NCBI GenBank assembly: GCA_030770545.1
Contig: CM061097.1
Coordinates: 620,501 to 684,500 of the forward strand
Length of the DNA: 64,000 nucleotides
Reading direction: 5' to 3'
From: Macropodus opercularis
Taxonomy: Eukaryota > Chordata > Actinopteri > Anabantiformes > Osphronemidae
A program made the position numbers and the translations under genes. Shown piece by piece: positions 12,173 through 20,270 of this stretch. Every line of letters starts with the position of its first letter. Within the stretch, counting starts at the first letter, position 1. The notes under the pieces are model-generated. The model searched no databases and was not told where the DNA came from. It saw only the letters and a list, made by a program, of their open reading frames with translations.

Positions 12173-14560
12173 CCCTCTCACCCACTTTCTCCCCCGCCAG
12201 CCCACGGGAAAGGATAATGAGCGAGACCACGCCCACCCGCGGGGTCCACGCGCTGATTGCCCTTTAATCACATGCTGCGAGTTGAGGCTCTGTGGCCACT
12301 TTACAACACAAGGCTTCATAAAGTGTGACATCAGAAAAACGACGCTTCTGTCTCCGCGCTCCTCTGTGGCCCAGGCAGAACAATCAGCGCGCGCACGTGA
12401 CGCCGTCAGTGGCACCTGGACTAAAGGCGCGTCGGTGGCGCAAGTTCCGTAACTATGGCAATGAAGTGACGAACAAACGCAGGTTGGCGGGGAAACGGAG
12501 CAACAGCCCGAGGCACGAGCGTGTCTGTGCACATTCACCCCGACCGGTTGAGGCACGAGGCCGCCGGTTGTAACCGTCAAACCACAAGCAGCATCAGTGG
12601 AAAACGACACGAGAAGGAAAGAAGAGTTTGTGCTGAAGCTTGGGGACAAGTTGTCGAACCTTCTGCCAAGAATCAGCAGCGACGTCAGCAAGTCTGCGTG
12701 AACTCATTGATATGCTTCCAGGCGCTTCTGTGTCGCTGCGGAATGTTCTGCCCTGACCCAGAAAGCGGGGGCGGGGGGTCTAAAGGGGGGCGGCCGCAGA
12801 ATGTAGGCCCCACCTCAGCAGACCGGTCCAAGCGGGGATGGGAGACGGGCAGAGGACTCAAATGGGTTTTTACAGGCGGCGATTCTCAAACGAAGCGTGA
12901 AGAACAGGACGGGACAAGACCCAACCGAACAGCACCGCGTGAATCCGCCGGGTCAGAGCCAAGTTACCTCCACGCGCCCTGCTGCGTGGTGTTCAACATG
13001 AGGTCCAACAAACAAGTTCTGCTTCTCTGCCTGTGACGTAGCAGCATCTGAAGTCACAGCCTGAGCTGAATATCAGCCGCTGCCTTGTTTCAGGTGTTTC
13101 CAGCACTGGACAACGTTGCAGGTTTGAGTCCGATGACTCTTCACCGCAGTGGGAAGTATTAGAGAAATATTAGGACGCAAGAGAATCAAAGCGACGCATT
13201 ATACAAATGCACGAAACACTACACATAAAAAGGTTAAACGCAGTGATGAGGGCGCGCGCACACCTGCAACAGGACTGAGCACAATAAGGACACACACCAA
13301 CAAACAATGCAACAGCAGCGCCATCTTGGAAAAGTCACTAGAAATGTCAAGGCTGCGCTTGTGATGCGTCTCAAACCGGTTCCCTCTGTTATTGTACATT
13401 GATGATTTGTTTACTGCTTCAGATTTGTGTGAAGGTATGAAACATAATAAATCCAATTGCAAAAGCCTCAGGGAAGCACAACGCACACAGACGCCAGTCG
13501 TGAGATGCAGTTCTGGTTCTGGTTCTAGTTGTGGTTCTAGCTCTAGTTGTAGATGTAGTTCTGGTTCAGATTCGAGGTCTACTTCTAGATCTAGTTCTAA
13601 TTTTGATTCTAGTTCTGGTTCTAACTTTGGTTCTGGTTCTAGTTGTGGTTCCCTCATCACCGGATAATGGATCTTCACACGCCGCGGTTCGTCTCACTGG
13701 GTCAAACTAAGTCGGTTCGCTGGACCAAACTTTTTTATGTTTACATCAGAACCTCATCGGCGGAGGTTCGAGTGTTTGAAATGAAAAGTGAGCAACACAC
13801 GAACAACAAAAAGCCCGAACTTCCAACTTACCGAGTTCGCGGCTCCACTTTGCTTCAGTTCGCACGTTACTGCTTCAGCAGCGGACGCGTCGAAACCCGT
13901 CCACGCGCCAAGTGTGCGTCAGTACACGACACTTCCGGTCCAACCTTCACAATAAATCGAATGCGCGCGACTGAGTTTGGCGAAAAATAGTTGTAGTTTT
14001 AGGTCTCAACAGCGTAACAACTGTGTCATATTTCCAACGTTTTAAAAAATATAATTAGTTACATATTTTGTAAGTATGTGGTAATGTATTGTTTTGTCTA
14101 GTTTATTTATTTTGAAAGTTAACAAGAAAAAATGTGTCTCCTTGCTTCTCAGCTTTTGTGGCTTGACGTTTATCAGCAATCTTCATGTATTTTAGGGACC
14201 GGTCAAATAGTGACTGGATAGTTGTGGAGTTCCGAGCAAAACACACAGGAAAACAGAGGCTGCTCGTTTGTTTACTGTGTTTAGAAATCTGCGAAGGTTT
14301 CCCATCAAAAACGGACTTAACATCAGCTAATAGAGCAAAATCCTTGTCTGAAAAGCCTGTTTCACACAGCGACTACTTCATGAGGTCAGAAATCCTCCCG
14401 GGTGGAGCTCAGCTTAGTGTAATGACCACACGTCCTGTGCAAAGGATGTTTAACCTGAAAGACGCAGAAACAATCCGTCGAACCACCTCCGGCCTGTGAA
14501 ACCATGCTGCTGTTTTCCTGTTGTTTAGTGTCACAGACCTGTAGCCTTACTCGTGCTTTT
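12173..14560. other. Spacer between acsl and prkg pseudogene
   Basis: No exon with recognisable protein similarity was seen. The left part (12200-13000) is GC-rich with many CpG dinucleotides, compatible with an acsl promoter or 5' UTR exon. The right part (14000-14350) is AT-rich and probably represents sequence 3' of the kinase pseudogene. The hexamer-like repeat at 13507-13652 lies inside. Confidence 0.4.
13507..13652. repeat. Degenerate GGTTCT/AGTTCT hexamer repeat
   Basis: About 24 diverged copies of a six-base unit, mainly GGTTCT, AGTTCT and AGTTGT, run without interruption. The periodicity makes Ser/Gly-rich and Glu/Leu-rich open frames on the two strands that have no support as genes. 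Confidence 0.85.
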
Positions 14561-16461
14561 GAACGTCCTTGGCCCCGTTTCCCAGACGGCCCAGTCTCTG
14601 AGGGATTACTCCTGGAGAACCTCATGTGCTGCCACCTGCATCACGGCTATGGCTGTAAGGGCGGATAAATAATAGAACGCACACACCTGTAAAGTAACTG
14701 GAAACTAAATATCTTTAACATCATGGCTTCTTATGGGTCATGATCACAGCACCTGCACAGTCCCTTGATGACACTGGAGGCATTTTTGCTGATGATCTCT
14801 GGGAGGTCGATGAGCTCGAAGCCACCGAAGGTGGCAGTAAGACCCTTCATGGGGTCCGAGCTGTCGAAAGGGAGTCTGGAGAGGAAATCACACGTCAGCC
14901 CTCGTCTCCCGTATCTACAGCTGGAAGAACGAGCCTCACGTCGCTGTGAAGTTACCCACCACTCAGGAGCTCAAAGACAAACACACCTGCAGGTAAACTG
15001 TGACCTCTGCACAGGACGACCTCGGGCGCCGCGTAGCCCAGCGAGCCGCAGAACGTCCAGGTCTCCTGCCCAGCCTCACCTGGAGCCAATCTAGGAGTAG
15101 AGGTGTAAGTTTCATTCGATTCAGTTCAAATTGCTAGCTGAGTGAACTTGTGTTCAGCCGTGGTCATCAAGAACAATGTTCAGGTTTCACGTCTATAAGT
15201 TTCTGTATAAGCTACATTTGGCTGATGAAGATAGTTCAGGGCCTCCAGGACACAAGCTGTGTAGAACCTGGTGCTGCGTTCATCCAAATATCCTCTGAGC
15301 CGTCAGAGAAACAGTTCTTAAAGCAGCACGTCAAACAGAGGAAAGCTTCCTAGAAACAAGTGGCACATTCAGAAGCTAACTGTGTCCAAACACTCACTTA
15401 TCTGCGAGCATGTTGAACAAATCTCCACCAAGACAAGCTTCTGTCAAACCGCACAGGCACTCGTGTCTCTGAAGGTTTTAGGCAGACGTCTGTAATCTAA
15501 ACGTCCGGATTAGATCGACGCGGAGGAAAAGACACCTGACTACGAACGGACAGCGTGTCTCCATCAGGACGCGTCCTTCCCTCAGGACATGCTCCTGCTG
15601 GCCGCTGCTGAAGACCAGCTTCTTCTTAAGGACTCTCACCCTGGCGGAGGCGAAGATCACTAGTTTACATTACAGAGACATGGACTCTTGGAGGCATCGG
15701 CTGTAAGATCAGTTACTACCAGGTCTATGTGACCAAACTCCCCGACTGCCAGAGTGGACACAATGTGGAAGTCGCTTAAGGCGGAGGATGAGAGGAGGCT
15801 CCGATCCTGGTTTGATCCGCACGAGAGAAACAAGGTCGAGCTCACGACTAGTTCTGTCGGTCCCACTAACGGGTCATTATTTGTAATGCTCCTCACTCCA
15901 ACTGAGATTGGTGGCTCGTGGTTGGGGTCCAGCGTCAGACCACTGACGAGGCCTCTGAAGGTCCTGAAACACAGATGTTCTTCAAACGTGGGTCAGTAAC
16001 ACTGTGGCTACAGTTCACGCGTTGTCTTACTCTCTGTTTAAGACCAGGCAGGTGACGTCACCAGCAGCGATCCCTTCCACATTTCGAACGTCCTCCCTAG
16101 AGACAGAGTCGAGGCCGAGCATTAGAAAGCTTCTAGTGGCGCCATTTTGCCGTTTTGAGTCTTTAATCCTGGTTCTCACCCCCACAGAGCCTTTTCTCCA
16201 AACCACTGCCTCTCGGAGAGCTAAGACAGGACGAGCTGCTCTTCGTGGCTTCACTTTCACCTGGAAAACCCGAAACAAAGAGCTAAAAAAAGGTGGACTG
16301 CACAAAGTGCAAAACTTAATTATGTCTATCAAAAAGCAATTTTTCTTTTTCTCTGAAAGCCTCGCTCCATCTGCTCTGTAGACAGAGGGTGTGAGTCGTT
16401 ACCTGGCCTTTGCTAATGACATAAAAGGCGTCTCCTGTGGCCTCTTGGCGGATGATGTAAC

Positions 16462-16474
16462 CACCTTCAGTGTA
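16462..16474. repeat. 13-bp target-site duplication, left copy
   Basis: CACCTTCAGTGTA is identical to 19928-19940. On the minus strand it is coding sequence (YTEG) of the interrupted cyclic-nucleotide-binding exon. Confidence 0.9.
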
Positions 16475-16475
16475 C

Positions 16476-16704
16476 GAAGGTTGAGTCATGGCAACTGGAC
16501 TTCTTCTAGTTAGTAGAAACGTTTCACCACCTATCCAGGTGGCTTCTTCAGTCTGTGGGAAGTTGGTGGAGACCACTAATTTATCCTCCAGTTGGGTTTC
16601 ACTTAACACCTGTGAAGAATGGGCTCGTTATGCGAACAGAGGGGGGTGTGAGGGTAGTGAGTAGGTGTGAATCCTCAACTACCGTGACTCCTCCTACAAC
16701 CATT
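16476..16704 (-). repeat. Pseudo-LTR copy 1 of the Penelope-like element
   Basis: This 229-bp copy is colinear with 19211-19439 and inverted relative to 19660-19888. It differs from 19211-19439 at one position that I noticed, an A/T change near 16581. It forms the junction with host exon sequence on the 3' side of the element. Confidence 0.9.
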
Positions 16705-16713
16705 ACAGGGTCG

Positions 16714-19344
16714 TTAAGTGTCTCCTTTGTGGGGGACGTGTGAAGTGGCCTTGATCTTCCTGGGCATAGTTGAAAGGGCAGCATGGTAAATGGGAGACAA
16801 ATTGTGTCTGAGGCCCCCACCTCTGTTGAGAGAGGGGCTGTTCACCTGGACATGTATGGCTTCTCTGACGCCTCGTTCAAACCACCTGTCTTCTCTGTCC
16901 AGAATGTGAACGTTGTTGTCATCAAATGAGTGGCCTTTGTCATTTAAGTGGAGATACACGGCAGATACTGGTCCTGATGTGTTGTTCCTCCTATGCTGGG
17001 CCATCCTCTTGTGTAATGGCTGTTTGGTTTCACCAATGTATAGTTCCGAGCACTCTTCACTGCATTGAACTGCATATACTATGTTGCTCCTCTTGTGTTT
17101 TGGTGTCGGGTCCTTTGGATGTACAAGCTTCTGTCTGAGGGTGTTGGTGGGTTTGAAGTAGACAGGTATGTTGTAGTTTCTAAAAATCCTTTTAAGCTTT
17201 TCGGACACTCCGGCCATGTAAGGAATGACCAGGTTCTTCCGTTGGCTTTGGGTGTCCGGCTGTTCTGTTGTCCTTGTTCTGGGACGTGACGCAGCTTTGT
17301 TGAAGGCCCATCTGGGGTAGCCACAGGTCCTGAGAGCTGCCCTTACATGCATGTTCTCCTTCGTCTTGGCTACAGTGGAAGTGGGAATGTTCTCCGCTCT
17401 GTGGTTCAGGGTCCTGATGACTCCTAGTTTGTGCTGAAGGGGGTGATGAGAGTCAAACAGAAGATATTGGTCTGTGTGGGTGGGTTTCCTGTAGATTTCT
17501 ATTTCCAAGCCGCCGTCATTCCCTCTGATGACTGCGCAGTCCAGAAAGGCCAGTCTGTTGTTTTTGGTGTCTTCCCTGGTGAACCTGATGTTGCTGTCCA
17601 CTGTATTTATGTGGTCTGTGAAGGTCTGTACCTCCTGGATCTTGATCTTCACCCAGGTGTCATCCACATATCTGAACCAATGGGTTGGAGCTGTACCTGA
17701 GAAAGAGTCAAGAGCTTTCTTCTCCACTTCTTCCATATATAGGTTGGCCACAATAGGTGACACAGGAGAGCCCATAGCGCAGCCATGCCTCTGTCTGTAG
17801 AAGTCCCCTCTATAGCTGAAATATGTGGTGTTAAGGCATAAGTCCAGGAGTGAACAAATCTGACCTGGGTTGAGGTTGCTTCTGGCGCTGAGGGTGCTGT
17901 CCTCTTCCAGTCTTTTCCTAACAGCTGTTAGAGCATCGCTGGTGGGGATGCTGGTGAAGAGTGATGTAACATCAAACGAAACCATGGTTTCATCCAATTC
18001 CAGTTTCAGGCCTCTGACCTTGTCTGCAAATTCCTCTGAGTTTCGGATGTGATGGTCTGTGTGTCCAACCAGAGGTGCCAGGATAGTGGCCAAGTGTTTC
18101 GCAATGTTATATGTGACCGAGTTGATGCTGCTGATTATGGGTCTGAGCGGGGCTCCCTCCTTGTGGATCTTAGGAAGTCCATAAATGCCGGGAGTGGCCT
18201 CTCCAGGATACAGGCGGTGGTATGTCATCCTGTCGATGGTCTGCTCTGTTTCCAGCTCTTTGAGATGAGTTATGATTTTCTTTTTGTAGCTGCTGGTGGG
18301 GTCTCTTTTGAGCTTTTCGTAAGTGTGTTGGTCCTCTAACAGTGAGACGACCTTTTGATGGTAGTCTGCGGTGTTCAGGACAACAGTGCATCTTCCTTTG
18401 TCCGCCGGCAATATGGTGATGGTTTCATCCCTGCTGAGGGCTGTGAGTGCACTTCTCTCCTGCCTGGTGAGGTTGGGTTGTGGTGGCTGTGCACTGGCCA
18501 AGGCAGCAGAGACTTTGAGCCGTAGTTGTTCAGCTTCTGACGATGGTAAGTTGTTATTCCTAATGGCCGACTCTGTGGCTGTGATGAAATCCACGACAGG
18601 AACCTCCTTGGGTGTGATGGCAAAGTTGAGGCCTTTAGCCAGAACGTCCCTCTCAGACTGGGAAAGTTCCCTGTCCGAGAGGTTCTTCACCCATTTGTCT
18701 TTGGAGTCCTCTGTTGTGGACCCATCTTCTTCCTTCCTCCAAGTGTGTTCTCCTGCTGTATGTTTTCGGGACCACAGGAGGTCAAACTTCTTGGCTTGTC
18801 TCTGTTTGCTTTTGCTGTGTTGGGATAGCTGAGCTTTCTGAGTAAATTCCGTGACTGTGTTGTAAACAGGTGTAGGGAGGGCTCCGAGTAGTTTCTGTTT
18901 GAGGTGATCTATGTTCTGTTCCAAGGTCTCTATGGTGAAATTGACCTGTCTGACCCTTTCATTCAGTAGCTGTTCTTGCGCTTTCTGGAGGATCTTGTCT
19001 GCCCGGTTGCTCCTGATGGTAGATCGGAGGCGTAGGCTCACTGGGATGATGTTCTGTTGTCTACACCTGAGGTTGAATCTCAAGTGGTTCCTGTAATCTG
19101 CCATTTTCCTTGCTGTCCTTTCATATTCCCGTACCAACTTCAGGGTTTTCACCCCAAAATTCGTGGCAATATGTCTGTGAAGGTTCTCATTCATCCAGGT
19201 CAAGTTGTCTGAAGGTTGAGTCATGGCAACTGGACTTCTTCTAGTTAGTAGAAACGTTTCACCACCTATCCAGGTGGCTTCTTCAGTCTGTGGGAAGTTG
19301 GTGGAGACCACTAATATATCCTCCAGTTGGGTTTCACTTAACAC
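16714..19344 (-). CDS. Penelope-like reverse transcriptase / GIY-YIG endonuclease, intact ORF
   Basis: This is a single uninterrupted frame of 876 codons. The first roughly 45 residues are encoded by the pseudo-LTR itself. The N-terminal part is basic and helical. A PLE-typical ADKGRCTVVL motif lies near residues 314-323. RT motif A is SFDVTSLFTSIP (about 456-467), motif B is GCAMGSPVSPIVANLYME (about 521-538) and the catalytic box is RYVDD (about 558-562). IEIYRKPTHTDQY follows near 615-627. The C-terminal endonuclease shows NIVYAVQC and LYIGETKQPLHKR (about 754-781), the GIY-YIG nuclease pattern. The length is normal for the family, and no stop or frameshift is present. The product is expected to nick target DNA and prime reverse transcription. 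Activity is inferred, not shown. Confidence 0.93.
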   Translation of the reverse strand: MLSETQLEDILVVSTNFPQTEEATWIGGETFLLTRRSPVAMTQPSDNLTWMNENLHRHIATNFGVKTLKLVREYERTARKMADYRNHLRFNLRCRQQNIIPVSLRLRSTIRSNRADKILQKAQEQLLNERVRQVNFTIETLEQNIDHLKQKLLGALPTPVYNTVTEFTQKAQLSQHSKSKQRQAKKFDLLWSRKHTAGEHTWRKEEDGSTTEDSKDKWVKNLSDRELSQSERDVLAKGLNFAITPKEVPVVDFITATESAIRNNNLPSSEAEQLRLKVSAALASAQPPQPNLTRQERSALTALSRDETITILPADKGRCTVVLNTADYHQKVVSLLEDQHTYEKLKRDPTSSYKKKIITHLKELETEQTIDRMTYHRLYPGEATPGIYGLPKIHKEGAPLRPIISSINSVTYNIAKHLATILAPLVGHTDHHIRNSEEFADKVRGLKLELDETMVSFDVTSLFTSIPTSDALTAVRKRLEEDSTLSARSNLNPGQICSLLDLCLNTTYFSYRGDFYRQRHGCAMGSPVSPIVANLYMEEVEKKALDSFSGTAPTHWFRYVDDTWVKIKIQEVQTFTDHINTVDSNIRFTREDTKNNRLAFLDCAVIRGNDGGLEIEIYRKPTHTDQYLLFDSHHPLQHKLGVIRTLNHRAENIPTSTVAKTKENMHVRAALRTCGYPRWAFNKAASRPRTRTTEQPDTQSQRKNLVIPYMAGVSEKLKRIFRNYNIPVYFKPTNTLRQKLVHPKDPTPKHKRSNIVYAVQCSEECSELYIGETKQPLHKRMAQHRRNNTSGPVSAVYLHLNDKGHSFDDNNVHILDREDRWFERGVREAIHVQVNSPSLNRGGGLRHNLSPIYHAALSTMPRKIKATSHVPHKGDT

Positions 19345-19439
19345 CTGTGAAGAATGGGCTCGTTATGCGAACAGAGGGGGGTGTGAGGGTAGTGAGTAGG
19401 TGTGAATCCTCAACTACCGTGACTCCTCCTACAACCATT
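19211..19439 (-). repeat. Pseudo-LTR copy 2 (internal, direct)
   Basis: This is a direct copy of 16476-16704 at an offset of 2735 bp. It contains the ORF start codon at 19344, so the first part of the encoded protein comes from the repeat. Confidence 0.9.
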
Positions 19440-19440
19440 T

Positions 19441-19927
19441 GATGACAACAACGTTCACATTCTGGACAGAGAAGACAGGTGGTTTGAACGAGGCGTCAGA
19501 GAAGCCATACATGTCCAGGTGAACAGCCCCTCTCTCAACAGAGGTGGGGGCCTCAGACACAATTTGTCTCCCATTTACCATGCTGCCCTTTCAACTATGC
19601 CCAGGAAGATCAAGGCCACTTCACACGTCCCCCACAAAGGAGACACTTAACGACCCTGTAATGGTTGTAGGAGGAGTCACGGTAGTTGAGGATTCACACC
19701 TACTCACTACCCTCACACCCCCCTCTGTTCGCATAACGAGCCCATTCTTCACAGGTGTTAAGTGAAACCCATCTGGAGGATATATTAGTGGTCTCCACCA
19801 ACTTCCCACAGACTGAAGAAGCCACCTGGATAGGTGGTGAAACGTTTCTACTAACTAGAAGAAGTCCAGTTGCCATGACTCAACCTTCAGACAACTTGAC
19901 CTGGATGAATGAGAACCTTCACAGACA
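19441..19927 (+). repeat. Inverted terminal segment of the Penelope-like element
   Basis: The segment is the reverse complement of 16476-16923 (coordinates sum to 36364). It then continues with the reverse complement of about 19172-19210. It therefore holds the last 72 or so codons of the ORF, a pseudo-LTR (19660-19888) and a short piece of the 5' body, in tail-to-head order. The plus-strand open frames here are element fragments, not genes. Confidence 0.9.
19813..19866 (+). ncRNA. Hammerhead-ribozyme-like motif in the pseudo-LTR
   Basis: In element-sense orientation the repeat contains CTGAAGA, then a stem GCCACCT/AGGTGGT closing a GGAT loop, then GAAAC. A second hairpin TTCTA/TAGAA follows, ending in GTC. 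This resembles the core of a type I hammerhead (CUGANGA, stem II, GAAA, stem III, cleavage triplet). One extra A after CTGAAGA and a poor stem I weaken the match. Equivalent minus-strand copies lie at 16498-16551 and 19233-19286. Penelope-like elements are known to carry hammerhead motifs in their terminal repeats. Confidence 0.4.
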
Positions 19928-19940
19928 CACCTTCAGTGTA
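19928..19940. repeat. 13-bp target-site duplication, right copy
   Basis: This is an identical copy of 16462-16474. It is followed on the minus-strand upstream side by the exon start THYTEG and the acceptor CTTCCACAG ending at 19947. Confidence 0.9.
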
Positions 19941-19949
19941 GTGGGTCTG

Positions 19950-20270
19950 TGGAAGACAGACGACAGACAGAAGGCAGGTGTCTCCTACAGAAATGAGGTG
20001 TCGTGACGACGATGGATTCATATCCAGCGCTGTGGCTGCACCTGCTGGTTGTCTGATGCTACGCAGGGAGGCGACGCCTGCCTTCCCTTGGTCTGCACAT
20101 AATCTACCCGGCTTCTGTCTGAGGAGTCAGTGAGGGACACAACGCTGTGCTTCACTTGTAAGCACTTCATCAGTACCTCCTCCATGAGATGGTAAAACGA
20201 AAAACACCAAGCTCAATCAAAGTCTAGCTCCTTCAGAAGCAAACAGGACACGACGGCGTGTTATACGTTC
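19950..20270. other. Pseudogene intron, nothing further seen
   Basis: The segment lies between the split CNB-B exon and the KLWIIDRRSFQS exon remnant of the kinase pseudogene. No additional exon or repeat was recognised. Confidence 0.4.

Larger units (their letters stand above)
16475..19927 (-). mobile_element. Penelope-like retroelement, apparently full length
   Basis: The element lies on the minus strand inside the CNB-B exon of the prkg-like pseudogene. It is flanked by a 13-bp direct repeat CACCTTCAGTGTA (16462-16474 and 19928-19940). Its layout on the plus strand is a 229-bp pseudo-LTR (16476-16704), the body with an 876-codon ORF, a second direct pseudo-LTR copy (19211-19439), then an inverted segment (19441-19927). 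The inverted segment repeats the 3' end of the ORF, the pseudo-LTR and about 39 bp of the 5' body. Direct plus inverted terminal repeats, a GIY-YIG endonuclease and a telomerase-like RT are hallmarks of Penelope-like elements. The fish Neptune/Poseidon groups are the likeliest placement, by inference only. Repeat copies differ at about one position each, so the insertion looks young. Confidence 0.93.

Noticed and set aside
11617..12267. Long plus- and minus-strand open frames of about 190-216 codons with a GATGG/RLQA repeat pattern
   Set aside because: They are produced entirely by the 34-bp minisatellite, which lacks stops in several frames. No codon-level conservation or splice context supports a protein.
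13199..13678. Ser/Gly-rich and Glu/Leu-rich open frames on opposite strands
   Set aside because: Both arise from the degenerate hexamer repeat at 13507-13652.
16926..18832. Plus-strand open frames of up to 153 codons
   Set aside because: They lie antisense to the intact reverse-transcriptase ORF, whose conserved motifs settle the coding strand.
19544..20006. Short plus-strand open frames right of the retroelement ORF
   Set aside because: They are the inverted terminal segment of the Penelope-like element, including its pseudo-LTR and ORF start, not separate genes.
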